From positions 3,119,472 through 3,183,471 of the forward strand of contig NC_092637.1 of NCBI RefSeq assembly GCF_039555335.1: DNA of 64,000 bases, in the 5' to 3' direction. This document shows, piece by piece, positions 44,456-59,734 of the stretch. Under the pieces are notes generated by a model. The model saw only the letters and a list, made by a program, of their open reading frames with translations, was not told where the DNA came from and searched no databases. The translations under genes were made by a program, and so were the position numbers. The DNA comes from Amphiura filiformis (lineage: Eukaryota > Echinodermata > Ophiuroidea > Amphilepidida > Amphiuridae). The stretch's first letter is position 1. The number at the start of each line of letters is the position of its first letter.

Positions 44456-45034
44456 TCAGCTGGCGCCAATCCATGTCACATGACTAATTAGAATAACTGC
44501 CATATCGGCTTGGAGCCAAATTGCTATACAGTCAAGGAATGAGTTCCTCTGATTCAAAGGATAATATATACTGTTGTACAAGGAATTATATTGTACAGTA
44601 CGTGTGTTCTATTTCTGGGCTTCACAATACAGGTATGGTTGTATTGGGTGACAGTTTTTGAACAGAACTTTATAATATTTTATCTAAATTTAGTATAAGC
44701 TTAAGAACATCGTACAATGTAGGCTATATCAAACCACGGAGTATGTTGAATTATGCACCCAAGACAAAATGGTGCTCAATGCATGCAATAAATGTGAATG
44801 TGTATATTATACGTTTTTAGCATGCAATTGAGCATTCATAAGGTACATTTTCAATTGCTTTTTGCCACAAATTTCAATGCTGCATGTATGTGCAATAATC
44901 AATTGCTACACATTTCACATTTAATGTATGTACAACTATAATCATTTGAAATTTTCCAGTGACCTTGTCCGTATACCATGTAAATCTCTGGACATATTTC
45001 TATGACCATATTTGGGCAAAACAATTTACATGCG

Positions 45035-45295
45035 AAACAAATAGTATCAGATACTATCCCGATACTAGTATCAGGTACTATCCCGATACTAGTATCGGGC
45101 ACTATTCCGATACTATTTGTCAGTGTCTCCCAGTAACAGTATCGGATACTATCCCGATAGTATATGTCCATATATGGGCAAAAAATTTGCATGTGAAACA
45201 TATCCGGATACTATACCGACACTAATATCCCACTAGGTAGCGGGTACTATTCCGGTATTAGTATCAGATACTATCCCGATACCTATTATATTTTG
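45035..45295. repeat. Palindromic minisatellite, block 2
   Basis: About ten units of roughly 24 bp of the type ATACTATCCCGATACTAGTA. Because the unit is nearly its own reverse complement, both strands translate to repeated SIRYYPDT / SIGIVPDT. The 88- and 100-codon frames there are therefore repeat products. Blocks 1 and 2 are separated by about 580 bp without other features. Confidence 0.85.
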
Positions 45296-45707
45296 ATATG
45301 GGTATAGTTCTCTTGATGTGAATGTCACAGAGCACTTAAATTTAAAGTGTTTTACGATTTTGAGTATAATAAAGAAAGTCATGCATGTGCAAAATGAAGT
45401 ACCTATTGCTAACTTGGTAAAATGCATACTCGTAGCCCAATCTTGTACATCATAGCACCCAGTTTTGGTTTGTGTTTTCGAAATGTTGCAATATAAACAT
45501 TAGTTCTTTCAATTGAAACGCTAAAACCCAAATCTAGAACAAACAATCATATATTTAGAAAGATATAGCAAACTTTCCATGATAGAGATTGGACCCAAGA
45601 CAAAGTAGGCCTACACCCAAATTAAGTGTCAATTCAGAATTATCCCACCATGGTGGAAAAATAACATGTGTTTTGAAAATGTTATCAAACTTTGATTATT
45701 ATTTCAG

Positions 45708-45880
45708 ATATTTTGATTGCGTAATATATCGGCAGTTGGAAAATAACAAAATAACCTGCAGGTCTAATACAGAATCAGTGAGGATTTTGATCTTGTATTG
45801 CATGCTGCTCCACTGAAGGACATCAACGGTAACTAGGTCTACATCTTTGGGTTCATCGTTAAAGTGTTCTTTCTAAATAC
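45708..45880 (+). other. Shared 5' untranslated exon of zinc-finger locus 1
   Basis: Similarity to locus 2 (61308-61473) starts directly after TTTCAG (AG at 45706-45707) and runs through ATATTTTGAT, GGCAGTTG.AA, ACTGAAGGAC.TCAA and CTACATCTTTGG. The sharp start after a splice-acceptor-like site suggests a real exon. The last 40 bases before the ATG differ between the loci. Confidence 0.55.
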
Positions 45881-48420
<2,540 letters not shown>

Positions 48421-48424
48421 GTCC

Positions 48425-51400
48425 TGATATAGCAATAAACGATAATAATAATTGTTAGTAATAAAGCCACGATTCTCTGTGTTACAACATTTAAAATCCG
48501 TGTTACAAATTAATTGTACGATTTCCATGTTTTTCGGTTTCCCACTATAAAGCACTGAAAAGCAAAAATAAACATTTTTTAAAAGGATACTCTTTACATG
48601 TTCCTTTTTTATCTTGCAAAAAGGGGCCCTTGAAAATTGAGTTTGCTTTTCTTTGGGGTTGACCCATAATTTTCATGTCCAAAAAGGGGGGAAAATGTTC
48701 ATTATGTTCTGCAGTCCTCTACTTCTTAAAACTGTAAGACCGGCGTTTCAGTTTCATTCGTCGGTAATAAATCATCCCTCTCTTTCCCCTATTTTCTGTA
48801 ATTTATTGCAATAGCACCTGTTAGTCGAGTAACTCTGTACATAATATCGGTCAACAGCTCGCGATGACCGGTCGATCACCCCGCTATGTCGACGTCATCT
48901 CGCTATGCTCTATAATCGCTGCAATACTAGTGAAGAACTACGCACAAAAAATAGTTCTCAGTAAACAAAATTAATAATAAATATAAATCTCAAATATTAC
49001 AATACTTTTATTGATGTGTCATTGTCCTCTTTGTTTTTGTAAAAAGAAACATGATCAACAACGCACAATTAATACTAATAGGGCCTATTCACGGCGCGAT
49101 GTTAAAAGTCATATCAATGCGCGTCAGAAAACTTGTAATTTGTAAACAACAACCTGACAACAACCGTGTGTGGAGCATAATATTCTTCGCGACAGAGCTA
49201 CAGAAATCGGACGGAAAATGTGAGAAAAATCAACATTGTCTTCAAATTATGACACTTCTCTGTGAGTATGATTCTTTATGTACTTAAATTTTTGATTGTA
49301 ACAGTTAAGACGTCGTGGATGATATTTTGTTCGCAGAACTTCGCAAGATATTTCAACTTTCATGATCACGAGTCTATAGTAGTCACGATTATCGCACTTT
49401 CAGTTTCCCACGCGTTTGAACGGGAATTGGATTGCGTACTTTTTCGATGTCTAGTGAGCAAATTTTTTCAATATTTTGAGAAAATGATATCAAATTTTCT
49501 ATTCTGTATTGTTTGGTAATAATGTCTTTTGCCAATAGTATGTTTAAAGTTGCAATTTTGTGTTTTTGATCGCAAAGATCGGATATTTTCGTTCCCGATT
49601 CGAATTCTGAACCCTTCGCAAGGGTGCCGATTTCAGCAGAACTTTGACGATAATTTTGCCTTTTGGACACTAAAATGCTTTCGATCCTTAATTTTGTTTC
49701 AACCGAGTCTTAAATTAGCAAGCACAATACGGTTGGTACCACTTTTATATGCATTGATGAAATTTTAAAGATTTTTTTTCAAGTTTCTAACCGGCGCAAA
49801 TCGTTAAGTGTGTATTTCCCATTGACATCCAAAATGGGAAATACGAGTCTGATGGACATAGGAACTACATGGATCGAATCCATGGGTTCCTACAGTCACC
49901 CATGGAAAACAGTGTACTGAATAGCTGTACACCATGTCCACATTGGCCAAGGGATGGTTTGTTTACATGGCAATAATTCCTTCAGAATAGGCAATACAGA
50001 TTCCAAACAGATAAAACTTACCTCATATCAGTTTTAGTTGCCCCTAATAACTCCAAATTGACATGACAATTAATTCTATTTGCTCAATTTCATACCAAAA
50101 TCAAGGAAAACATGGTTTTGTTATTGCAAAATAAGATGAAAATCAGAAAGGTTATATCTGGTCATTTGCAGTAGGCCACTTGAGGTAATCAATATTGGCA
50201 CTTGAATTACATGACTCAGTAACTCTCTGCTCATTGTAAGAGTGATAGTGTTGTAAACTTGATTGCATAACATTAAAATTGCCAATTGATATCCTTTGTA
50301 TTTGAGTTGTCTGATGATGGTATTAGAACTGTCATGGATGTAAACATTGCACAAAATGTCAACAAAACATACTACTGCAGAACTCTATGCCTGTATGTGT
50401 GTGTCTGAGGGCCGATCTGAGGGATGATGACACACATTCGATGGGTGTACATAGGAACGGCGTCCATGAGACTCAGCGAGTCTAGTCTATAGTAAACACG
50501 TGAACCGCATATTGGCCTACACTCGTGAATAATTGTCGTCGCTTATATCAGGTCAATTAAAGTTTTTTGAAGTGAATATTACATGCAATGCTGTGATTTT
50601 CATTCTGAAGGAGAATTGAGTTTGACGATGCTTTTAAAAATATTGTTCCAACTTTCGTATATGACTGGTTGACAAGATATTAATTATGATACCATGTCGG
50701 ATATAGGGCCCCGGGCATAGGGCCTACTGAACAACGTTGCCTATTGGCCAAGCGAATATTATAAAAGGCCTTGCCCTGCCCCCCCCCCCCCTTTCAAAAA
50801 TATTTTTCTTTATAGGTGGGGGAAAAGTTCGCCCCTCAGTGTCAGGAAATTTGGCTAGATTTAAAAACTGACAGCAATTTTCCAGTATCTGATCATTAAG
50901 TTTTTTTAAATTCTTGTGGAATTATTGTAACTTGTAACAAGCTTTCTTTTAACACTTCTTTTGTTTTCATTTTTCCATTTCTCACAGGACCACATTTCCA
51001 GCATGGCATTACCATTGACACCATGTCATAGAAAATGGATTGTTTGTGGATTTTGAATGAATTTTTGGCTGATTTGCAAATTGCAAAATAAATTGTGGAG
51101 TGACAATGGAATCTTGATTTGGAAATGATCAAAATCACTGTATGTCAGTGAATCATGTATTTGCACTTGGAACATATTCATTACAATATTAGATACTAAT
51201 TTCTTGAAACCTGTGAATATTGTGAAGCAATTTCAATAATGGTTGGCGACTTACCATTTACACATAGAAGACATTTTCCCATGATGCACTGGATAGATAA
51301 ATACAATGTACCATTTTGAGGATTTTATACCGAGAGACACGCAAACCAAACTTGATGAACACTTTTGAAATGGACGGATGAACAATTTTTAAAGGACACT

Positions 51401-53700
51401 ATCAGAACTGAGGAACAAGTAAATTTTGATTACCGGTGCGGTACTATAAAACTATGGTGACAAAAAAACCTGGCTATGGATGGACAGACTTGCCATGTCA
51501 CAGTTGTTTGTTTGTTTTTCTTTTTGGAAGTGGCTAAATGACCAAACAAAAAAGAACCAAAAGCTTGAAAAATTTGAAATTATTTATTGACATATTTTGA
51601 ACATTTTCTGACTTTTTCAAAATTAACACTTAAGCAAAAGTACAACAGGTTTTTTTTTTATTATTATTTAATTAGGCAAAAAAAAAAGATTTGTCTCATG
51701 TCCCATGGGAGTTTGAAATTAAAATGCAGTTTTTATAGCCGATTTTGAAATTTTTTCAGCCAAATTTGGTTAAAATGCAAAATAAATAAAAAACACAAAA
51801 TAAAATTCTGCAATTTTGCTCGAGCAAACACACAGCATAAATCAAATGGTCAATGTATGATGGTCATTGGGCAAAGAGCAGTCATCTGGCTATTATGATA
51901 GATGCATTGAAATAACATGATTTGTATGTGTATATTACTTATTGGTATCGTGATTTTCGAGTAGTGTTATATTATTTATGCCCGAGATTGAGCAGAAGGT
52001 ATAAACAATAAACTTTTATTCTTCTATTTATAGGCCGTATAAAATTAACTTTTTGATTCTCGTCCCATCTCGCCTCAATTTCTGGAATTATTAAGATTTT
52101 TTTTTCAAAAAATAAGCTAGAACAAACACTAACAAACAATATTAATGCCATGCTAATTTTAGATTGAAGAAGATGGAGGAAAAATTCCCTCCTTCATCAA
52201 TTCATGAAAATCCTCCAGACGAGATCCAAAGTATAAATTAATTTTATGTGGCCTAATTGTAATTGTTCATACCTAGCATTCCATAAAGATAATCATAAAA
52301 ATAAGTCTTATGATTTGAAAAGAAAGAGGATTAATTTGTATGAGACTACAACATGTTTGTTTAAAAAAATCCGACTGTTTCATAAGCCTCTATGGACAAA
52401 CAAACCTTTTTTTTTGGCCTAATCTTCTGTTTTTCATATTTTGATTTTGATTTTTAAAATATCATCCCGAAAAATAAAAGTTAAATAATAAAATAATCAG
52501 CCAGAAATAATGTGTTGCTTGTGTATCGGTACCATTGTGTATTCTGTTCTTGTCCAGGACAATCTACTAGTATTTGGAAGAAATTGCGGCACGGAGATGA
52601 AAAAATGTCAGAGGAACAGAAAGTCCAGAAACGATTTAATACTTAGTAAAAAAAGAATCATGACACGATTTCTATCGGGACACATAATTATTAGTCTCGG
52701 ATTTTAATCACAGTTCCGATGCATGAAAACAATAATTTTGTTAAATTCTCAAGTGTAGTTCGTGTTGTTTTAAATCAAGAAAGTACTTCCATGTTTAAAT
52801 CAAAGATGTTTTTGAAATAGCTCCAGTTCTATAAATAGTGCAACACTACTCACTACATCAACATTGGCTCGGCATGCTTTAAACTGATTGACACACTCCA
52901 TCGTTGAGCGATCGGCGATTGTATTCGACCAATGAATTGGAGCCGTATATTGAAGAGCAAGCTCATATCTCTCGTCGCCAAGCATCAGCGATGATACAAT
53001 GAGCTGTAGTTTGCAAAGGTCAGGGTCTCGAGACGAGTCCTATTTCTGTAAAGGTGAATGACTGAGTCTGAGAGTAGGTGTATGCATAGTTAGGTATCTA
53101 CATGCATGTATAATGTAAAATAAACGTGGACTTAGCTATGAACACTTCTTGAGTTTCAAAACTATTTAAAAAGAGATTGCTACCAAGGGTTAGAACTGTC
53201 AAGCTTTGAAAATTTGGTACAGCGCCGAAATCTTGGGAAAATCATTCTGAAAGCTAGCTAAACTTTTGACGTAAAGTGTCTTTACCCCCGGGGTCTTTAC
53301 ATCCCGAGAAGTTGCGAGAACCGGTCAGTTTTGTGAAATTCATAATAACATTATTATTTTTTATAATATCGAAAGCAAAATTACTGAGTGTTGCATTGTG
53401 CGTGTTACGCTGGAGCCCGGTCGGTCTGTGAGGTAGCTTAGCGTTTAGTGTCCGTCTGAACAAGTATCGTGTTTTACAAACACGACACAATAAGTAGTTC
53501 CGGCAATGTCCAATCTTAATTGGTGACGCCAGGTGGGCTTGTATATTTATCACAGAGCTTGAACTAGTGGGTGTGTCAGTGGTGTAAGATTTCATGCATC
53601 GTGCATGCCCTTTGGCAAAACTGGCTGTCAAGCCAAGGTCAAACTGTCAACTGCTGAAGTTTGTAAAGTAGAGGTTGCTAGAACATAATGTTCACGATAA
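48425..53700. other. Long intergenic stretch, no gene recognised
   Basis: Chance open frames only. Seen: a fragment at 48600-48715 (GAAAATTGAGTTTGCTTTTC, GGGGTTGACCCATAATTTTC) that matches the interior of the element at 59735-61204; a hairpin at 49812-49844 (GTATTTCCCATT faces AATGGGAAATAC); a second at 49860-49892; a C run at 50779. The 125-codon minus frame at 53254-53631 has no recognisable features. Confidence 0.5.
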
Positions 53701-53704
53701 TTTT

Positions 53705-53755
53705 TTTGGCATCAGGCACCTATTAAACAAGTGTTTGTGAACGGTCCCTAAATAG
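53705..53755. mobile_element. Family D right-end remnant
   Basis: GGCATCAGGCACC, then AAGTGTTTGTGAACGGTCCC and TA match the right end of the complete element at 59735-61204. No left end is nearby. Confidence 0.75.
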
Positions 53756-54032
53756 GGTAACATTTTGATATACAATAATGTGTGACCCCCTGGGATGGTT
53801 AAGTCGTGGTGAATTATAGGTGGGGAAATGATTTTTGGCAACAAACAACGGGGGGCAAATATTTTTCAATCCGATCGAGGCCCTTGTGTACGGGGGTACT
53901 CAAGTTTGGTTTTGGTAGGGCGTGCCGCTGAGATTTTGGAAGTTGACCCATAAATATAACAATTTTTCAAGACATTTGGACCCATTGATATACCAAAAGT
54001 CAAAATTTTCGGCCGAATTTAAGGGAAGGGGT

Positions 54033-54648
54033 AGGAACGTTTGGACAGTATTTATTGTGGGACATTAGAGCACATCAGACATCGAATTGCATTCTGAATG
54101 TACGAAGAATGTCATTCGGATATCAAATAATTTTGATTTTTTTGAAATTCGCAAGGTAATGCACATTTTATGGCAAATCATTAAAAATTGATATTTTTGA
54201 TATTTAACAGTACTTGAAGGAAACTTTATAAATGTGATGATTTATACTTAAAGTGTATTGATGTGGGATGAAAAGCCAACGATCAATTGAAAATTTTGAC
54301 CTTTCGTATTGAAGATATGGATTTTGTTCCCAAAATACCAAAAAAAATCCATATCTTCAATATGAAAGTTCAAAATTTTCAATTAATCGTCGGCTTTTCC
54401 TCCCAGCTACATAAACTTTAAGAATATATCATTAGATTTATAAAATTTACTTCGAGGACTGTTATATATAAAAAAAAAAGGTGAAAAATATCACATTTTA
54501 ATAATTTGTCATAAAATTTGTATTATATCATTTTCAAAAAATGAAAAATAGGCCTATTTGATATCAGAAAGACATTCTTCGTATTCAGAATGCAATTCGA
54601 TATATCTGAGGTGCTCTCATGTCCCACAAAAATACTGTTGAAATTCTC
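54033..54648. mobile_element. Fold-back element family B, complete copy
   Basis: Starts CGTTTGGACAGTATTTATTG and ends ATGTCCCACAAAAATACTGT, with long inverted arms meeting near 54325-54345. It matches 3669-4283 throughout. It splits another sequence with GATATACCAAAAG on both sides (53990 and 54808). Confidence 0.9.
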
Positions 54649-54956
54649 ATCCAAATCCCTTAACCAAAATTGTCTTAGTTTTTACCAATTTTCCCAAAAT
54701 TTTGGCTAGATTAAGGAAAAATTGGACTGTTTTCCGAAAAAATTGAGAAAATTTTGAAAAAAGGACCCATTCATACACCAAAATAGGCTTTGAAAAAGGG
54801 GTTATTGATATACCAAAAGGCCCAAAAATGCTACCCATGCATGTTTGCGGCACCTCCCCGTATGGTCATTTGTACTGAGTACCCCCCGGGCTTGTGCAAT
54901 GCATCCACGTTAGGGCCTACATCGCTTTACAGTCATTTGGTGGTGTGCGCCAGTAA

Positions 54957-55429
54957 GGGAGCACACCACTAAATCAATGCGCCATTTGTGCAACCCTACT
55001 GAGTTCCGGTAAAATACAGAAAGTTTTTGAGGTATTTAATATGGACTGATGTCACTGATCTGTGGACTAATAATCAGAAAGAGTAGCGAATTATAGCTTA
55101 AATAAAAGTGTAAAACCTGTGCATGAATTTGAATCACTAAAGAGAAAATAGGTCCGCGTATTAAAAAATGGGCAGAAAGTCCCAGAAACGGGTTTTCAGT
55201 CATGAGAGTATGTCAAAAACAGTGAGGGCGCTGTTTAGCGGCTCCTACCGGGAAAACGAGATGGAAGACAACCCATACATTGAAACATATGTTAAACTTT
55301 CATCGATTTGCAATCGACTGGTTCTCACTAAATTTCTCAAAACGCCGAAAAGGCCTCAAAACGAGCAAAGGAAACTGGTGTTTCTACACGTATTTCAATG
55401 GGGCGATTATGTAGTGGTATGCGCCCATA
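54957..55429. mobile_element. Family C element, complete copy
   Basis: The left end GGGAGCACACCACTAAATC and right end TGTAGTGGTATGCGCCC are inverted. The interior shares GAGTTCCGGTAAAATACAGA, ATAGCTTAAATAAAAG, GAAACGGGTTTTCAG and TCAAAACGAGCAAAGGAAAC with fragments at 22781, 25984, 29417, 42690 and 58254. A further right end (GGTGGTGTGCGCC) lies just before it at 54939. The 117-codon frame across it is not a gene. Confidence 0.85.
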
Positions 55430-55764
55430 AGCGTGTGGGCACAGGCTGTCCCATAGAGCCACAGACATGCGCATCTAGAAATTGTACCAATCAATCATTT
55501 TCCAGGCAGAGATCGTTGTGATAGACATCATCAACTACAATTTTCCCGCAACGAAATTAACATTTCAACTAGCTGCGCCAAGTCAAAACCGAGCGTGTCA
55601 GGTAACGTTTTGCTATTGCACGAGCTGATAACTGATTTATAAATGAGTATCGACCTAAATAATATATCTAGACGAATCCAACGAGCCAAGTCATGGTCCA
55701 ATATCCTGACACGCATGCACCGAACAGGTGTGGTGTCGGAGTGCCCAATTGGGGCATGGGGGGG

Positions 55765-57307
55765 ATTAAGGGGGTACTACAAACCTGTCCAATTTTATGC
55801 CTATTTTTGCATTTTTCTCAAAAATTATAGAGCATTGATGACAAGTAAGATCTACATAGGTCCTACATAATGTGACCATGCAGCCATCTCAAACCGCTCG
55901 TAAAGTTGGCAAATTGTATTTCGAGTTATTTTTACAGTGCAAAATATGCATAGAGGTTGTATTCATGTCCCTAATATTTGTCCGACATGTTTCTCATTTT
56001 AGTCCAAAGACCACTCTTTAATCCTATTGTTGAAGCGGATAATAAGCTTAAATAATGTATAGCATTTAGTGGAAAGCTGTAGCTATAAAGTCTTTGTTTG
56101 CTTTGGCTAAATCCTGTTCAAGTGGTGGGTTAACCAACAATTAACAATGCATGAATGAGAGGACATTCCTGATTCCTGAACCTCGTTCAGTTGGGGATGA
56201 TTTGATGTGACCGCCAAATATGACCATTTGATATTTAATACCAGCAATGAAAAAAAGAAATATGTAGTGCCAAAATAATGTACCCTTTTACTAAAGGAGC
56301 AATGTTTAACAAGTTATAACTCTGCTTCTGGATATCGTTTGAAGTCAAATGATGTATCATTGTAAAGCTTATGATACACAGTGTCAACACGCTATATTAT
56401 AAAAAATTTTCATAAAGCTCCATGCTCCGTTGGTGATCAATATTCTATTGTTGACACAGATAAAGACAGTTTACATATGCATTGTGATATGCATGTGTGA
56501 TCGAATTGTCTATTATACACGTAACACGCACCTGGATCATAAATGTGTTCCTTTATATATAATTGTAATTCTCAAAATTAAATATATCACAATTTTAACT
56601 TTCGATTTAAAAATTGTTACGCCAAAAATGCAGTAAAAATGTATCCAGAGGAAACAGTGATGGCCGCTAATTAGTGTATCGGTATTGTATTTAATTTCAA
56701 GTTAGTGTATTTAAAACAAAACCTTGGTTTTACCTCAAAACAAATCGAATTTCTTTGTAATAGTAACACCATATGGGATACTAGACCATGCGCAAATCGT
56801 AATAATGTGTAGAATAGAACTTGATGGTATCTCATATGATAGTCGTACTATGCTTAGCCTGAGTCGCTCGGCCTATCTCGAACAAAATCGCCATGCGTAG
56901 CTATTGAAAAACGAGAGGATTCGCCGTACTATCACGGCAATATTTGACACGAAGATATAGGGATGATGACGGTGTGTGATATATATTTTCTAAACACGAA
57001 AGAAAACAAATTTGACCAGGGGCCGACATTACGGTCACATATTATTATAGGGCAAAGGACTACAACTACTGCACTGGAAATTTTATTTCAGCACAGACAA
57101 CAGTTGTGGAGTTACAGTAAAAAATGAGGGAAACCACTACTTGATCAATAAATCAATAACTACTTGCCTTGAATTGCTGAAATTTCAGTACAGTAGTTGT
57201 CGTCCTTGCCCCTATACATATTTTACTTGTCACCAATGCGCTATATTTTTTGAGAAAAATGCAAAAATAGGCACAAAATTGGTCAGGGGTGTAGTACCCC
57301 CTTAAAT
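55765..57307. mobile_element. 1.5-kb inverted-repeat element
   Basis: ATTAAGGGGGTACTACAAAC at the left and GTAGTACCCCCTTAAAT at the right, with at least 60 bp of diverged inverted repeat extending through GCCTATTTTTGCATTTTTCT. The interior is AT-rich without coding potential and includes a nested fold-back at 57051-57217. Confidence 0.85.
57051..57217. repeat. Nested fold-back
   Basis: AGGGCAAAGGACTACAACTA, then CTGCACTGGAAATT face AATTTCAGTACAGTAGTTGT, then CGTCCTTGCCCC. About 45-bp arms around an 80-bp loop, near the right end of the 1.5-kb element. Confidence 0.75.
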
Positions 57308-57438
57308 CCGCTCAAATATCTATGTTAGATTCTTTTGTGTTGTAAACTGTCATTCTTTTGTCTATGTGTAACACGGGTGATAGAATGCAGCTTAAAATAC
57401 CTTCAAGGCCGCATCATTTTACATTTTAGGTGAGATAG

Positions 57439-58052
57439 CTAATCCGCGTGCGGACATGGTAAGGAGGCATTCGTGCAAGCTGAAAATAAGGGTGGCGCTG
57501 TTCAGGTCCCCGTATCTTAAAAGGTAGTCTCAACTTGTGTCAAAAACCCATTTTAAATTAAATTTCAATCTTTATTTAAGACATCAGTGCTACCAAAATA
57601 TGAAAAATGGTTTACATGGAGTAGAAAAACAAACTTACTTTCATGTATATTTACACATATTTCAATGGGAGTTTATTTAGTGGTGTGCGCCCCTAAGGCC
57701 GCACACCACTAAATACATGGGGTAGAAAAACAAACTTACTTTCATGTATATTTACACATATTTCAATGGGAGTTTATTTAGTGGTGTGCGCCCCTAAGGC
57801 CACTAAATAAAGACCCATTGAAATACACGTAAATTATTTTAAAAAAATTGAATGAAAGTAAGTTTGTTTTTCTACCCCATGTAAAACCATTTTTTTTTTT
57901 TTTTTTGTACTATTAAATGTACGATTAAAATTCAATTAAAATTGTTTTTTTAAGCAAGTTGAGACAAACTTTTGAACTACGGGGCCTGTACAGCGCCACC
58001 TTTATTTTTAGCTTGCACTAATGCCTCCTACCATATGACCACACACGGATTA
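57439..58052. mobile_element. ~610-bp element with 100-bp inverted repeats, nested family C ends
   Basis: The left arm (CTAATCCGCGTGCGG, GGAGGCATTCGTGCAAGCTG, GGTGGCGCTGT) is mirrored at the right (ACAGCGCCACC, TAGCTTGCACTAATGCCTCC, CACACACGGATTAG). Its middle holds a duplicated segment (57619-57715 and 57717-57805) with GTGGTGTGCGCCCCTAAGGC, facing an opposite CACACCAC, which are family C ends. Confidence 0.8.
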
Positions 58053-58253
58053 GTTTCGGAACTTTTTGACCAGATCATCATTTTGTGATATTCTGAAGAT
58101 TGATCAACTGCAGCTGCATATCTTTAAATTTGATTATAATAAACAATCATGGCCATATCATCTTGCTCTGTCCGATCGGGACACGTACCCACTTGTTTAC
58201 ACTACCGACTTACCGGGTAGGCCCGGCGGGTAGGCCTGTACCGGAATTTATTG

Positions 58254-58410
58254 ATGTGCACACCACCAAATAATCACTGCATTGAAATATGTGTAAAATA
58301 TACCGGTTTTCTTTGTTCGTTTTGAGGCCTTTTGGAGATATTTTATGATAACCAGTTGATTGCAAATCGATTAAAGTTCAACATAAATATATGTTTCAAT
58401 GTATGGGCCC
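58254..58410. mobile_element. Family C element, partial
   Basis: GTGCACACCACCAAATAATC, then ATTGAAATATGTGTA, then TTTGTTCGTTTTGAGGCCTT and ATTGCAAATCGATTAA are the reverse complement of the right half of 54957-55429. Confidence 0.8.
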
Positions 58411-58477
58411 GGGGTGGGTACTCAACATTAGAAGTGACGGGTATGTGCCTACCGGCGTCATGAAGTAGGGGCCTATT

Positions 58478-58992
58478 GGGCGGGGGGCACTCTTTGGAGG
58501 TGACGCGTATGTAGGGCTGTTAAGACCCCTTTTTCAGCATCGCTGTCACCCAAAGACCCATATTTTTGGACGAACACATGCTCTGTCCATGCTCTGTCAC
58601 CCGAAGCCCCCCTATTTTTCCATTTGATCTGTCCCCCAAAGACCCTTACAAGTCCAATTTGAACAGCAACTGTCATTTATCATGGATTTTGTTACTTATT
58701 TTGAAAAAACAAGGAAATTTAAAGCCATTTAGAACTAGATACTCAATTTTCGAGGTTTCTGTGGCGCTTTTTCGGCGCTCACCCAAAGATTCTGTTTAAA
58801 AAAAAGGTCATGTTCTCACCCAATGACCCCATATTTTTCACATTTTGCTCTCACCGAATGCCAAAAATCATGCTCTCACCCAATGACCCCATATTTTTTA
58901 CATTTTGCTCGTACCGAATGCCCCTTAGTGCGAAAGTGCCAGCCCTACACCTATATCCATTTCATATTGAAGTGCCCCCGGCTATTTTTGAG
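58478..58992. repeat. ~520-bp dispersed repeat, copy 2 (inverse of 43725-44245)
   Basis: Full-length inverse match to copy 1 with moderate divergence. Repeated CTCACCCAATGACCCCATAT phrases. Frames such as 58566-58799 and 58810-59007 are open by chance in both copies. Confidence 0.88.
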
Positions 58993-59734
58993 TTGACACA
59001 GTCATGAAAATAACTATAGATACTTGACAGACCATTAGTAGCCCAGTTCTGAACCTTTTCATTGATCATTCATAACAATAGGTATCTGATGGATCAGTGA
59101 AGATAAGAAGGATTATAATATATCCGTAACCTTGATTATAGTACATCTCGAGGAAAAAGTGCAATGGACATGTTTTCATTTTATTTTTCAAATATCCCGC
59201 GCATGAAAATTGAGTATTTAACCCAAAATGGAAAATGGAACAATTTATTGAAATCTGTTTTAACAGATTTTTTGACATCTTTTTCTGCACTGTATTATAC
59301 CTAAATTAAGAAATTTGATAAATATTCAAGGAAAATATAGGTCATCCAAAAAATTTGATTTTTACACATTTTGGGGCAAAAAAGGAAAAATAAGCAAAAA
59401 ATATCAAAATCTGTTTAACAGCTTCATTCATCAAGTCATAACAATTAAACGGCCTACATGCTTAATTTCTAATAAAATACCGGTATTGAAATTGTGAAAA
59501 ATATAGGTATTTATTGATTTTCATGTTTTTTCTTGCAAATATGCTAATAATATGCAAATTATGAAATTGCAAAATAAAGTTTCTACATAGCATACATCTT
59601 TCAAGTGTGATGTTCAAAATGACAGACATCAAAAAGAGATTCGATGAAATGTAAAGGTGTAGTAACAATTTTGGCATGGACTGTCTGGTTAGGAAAAGTA
59701 CGGTAAGTTGAGCTGTACAAACAACCATATTATT
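58993..59734. other. Intergenic stretch, nothing recognised
   Basis: AT-rich; no gene, RNA or repeat seen. Confidence 0.4.

Noticed and set aside
53254..53631. 125-codon minus-strand frame
   Set aside because: No signal peptide, domain, repeat or paralogue recognised; no nearby splice or polyadenylation support. Left unannotated but could be checked by transcript data.
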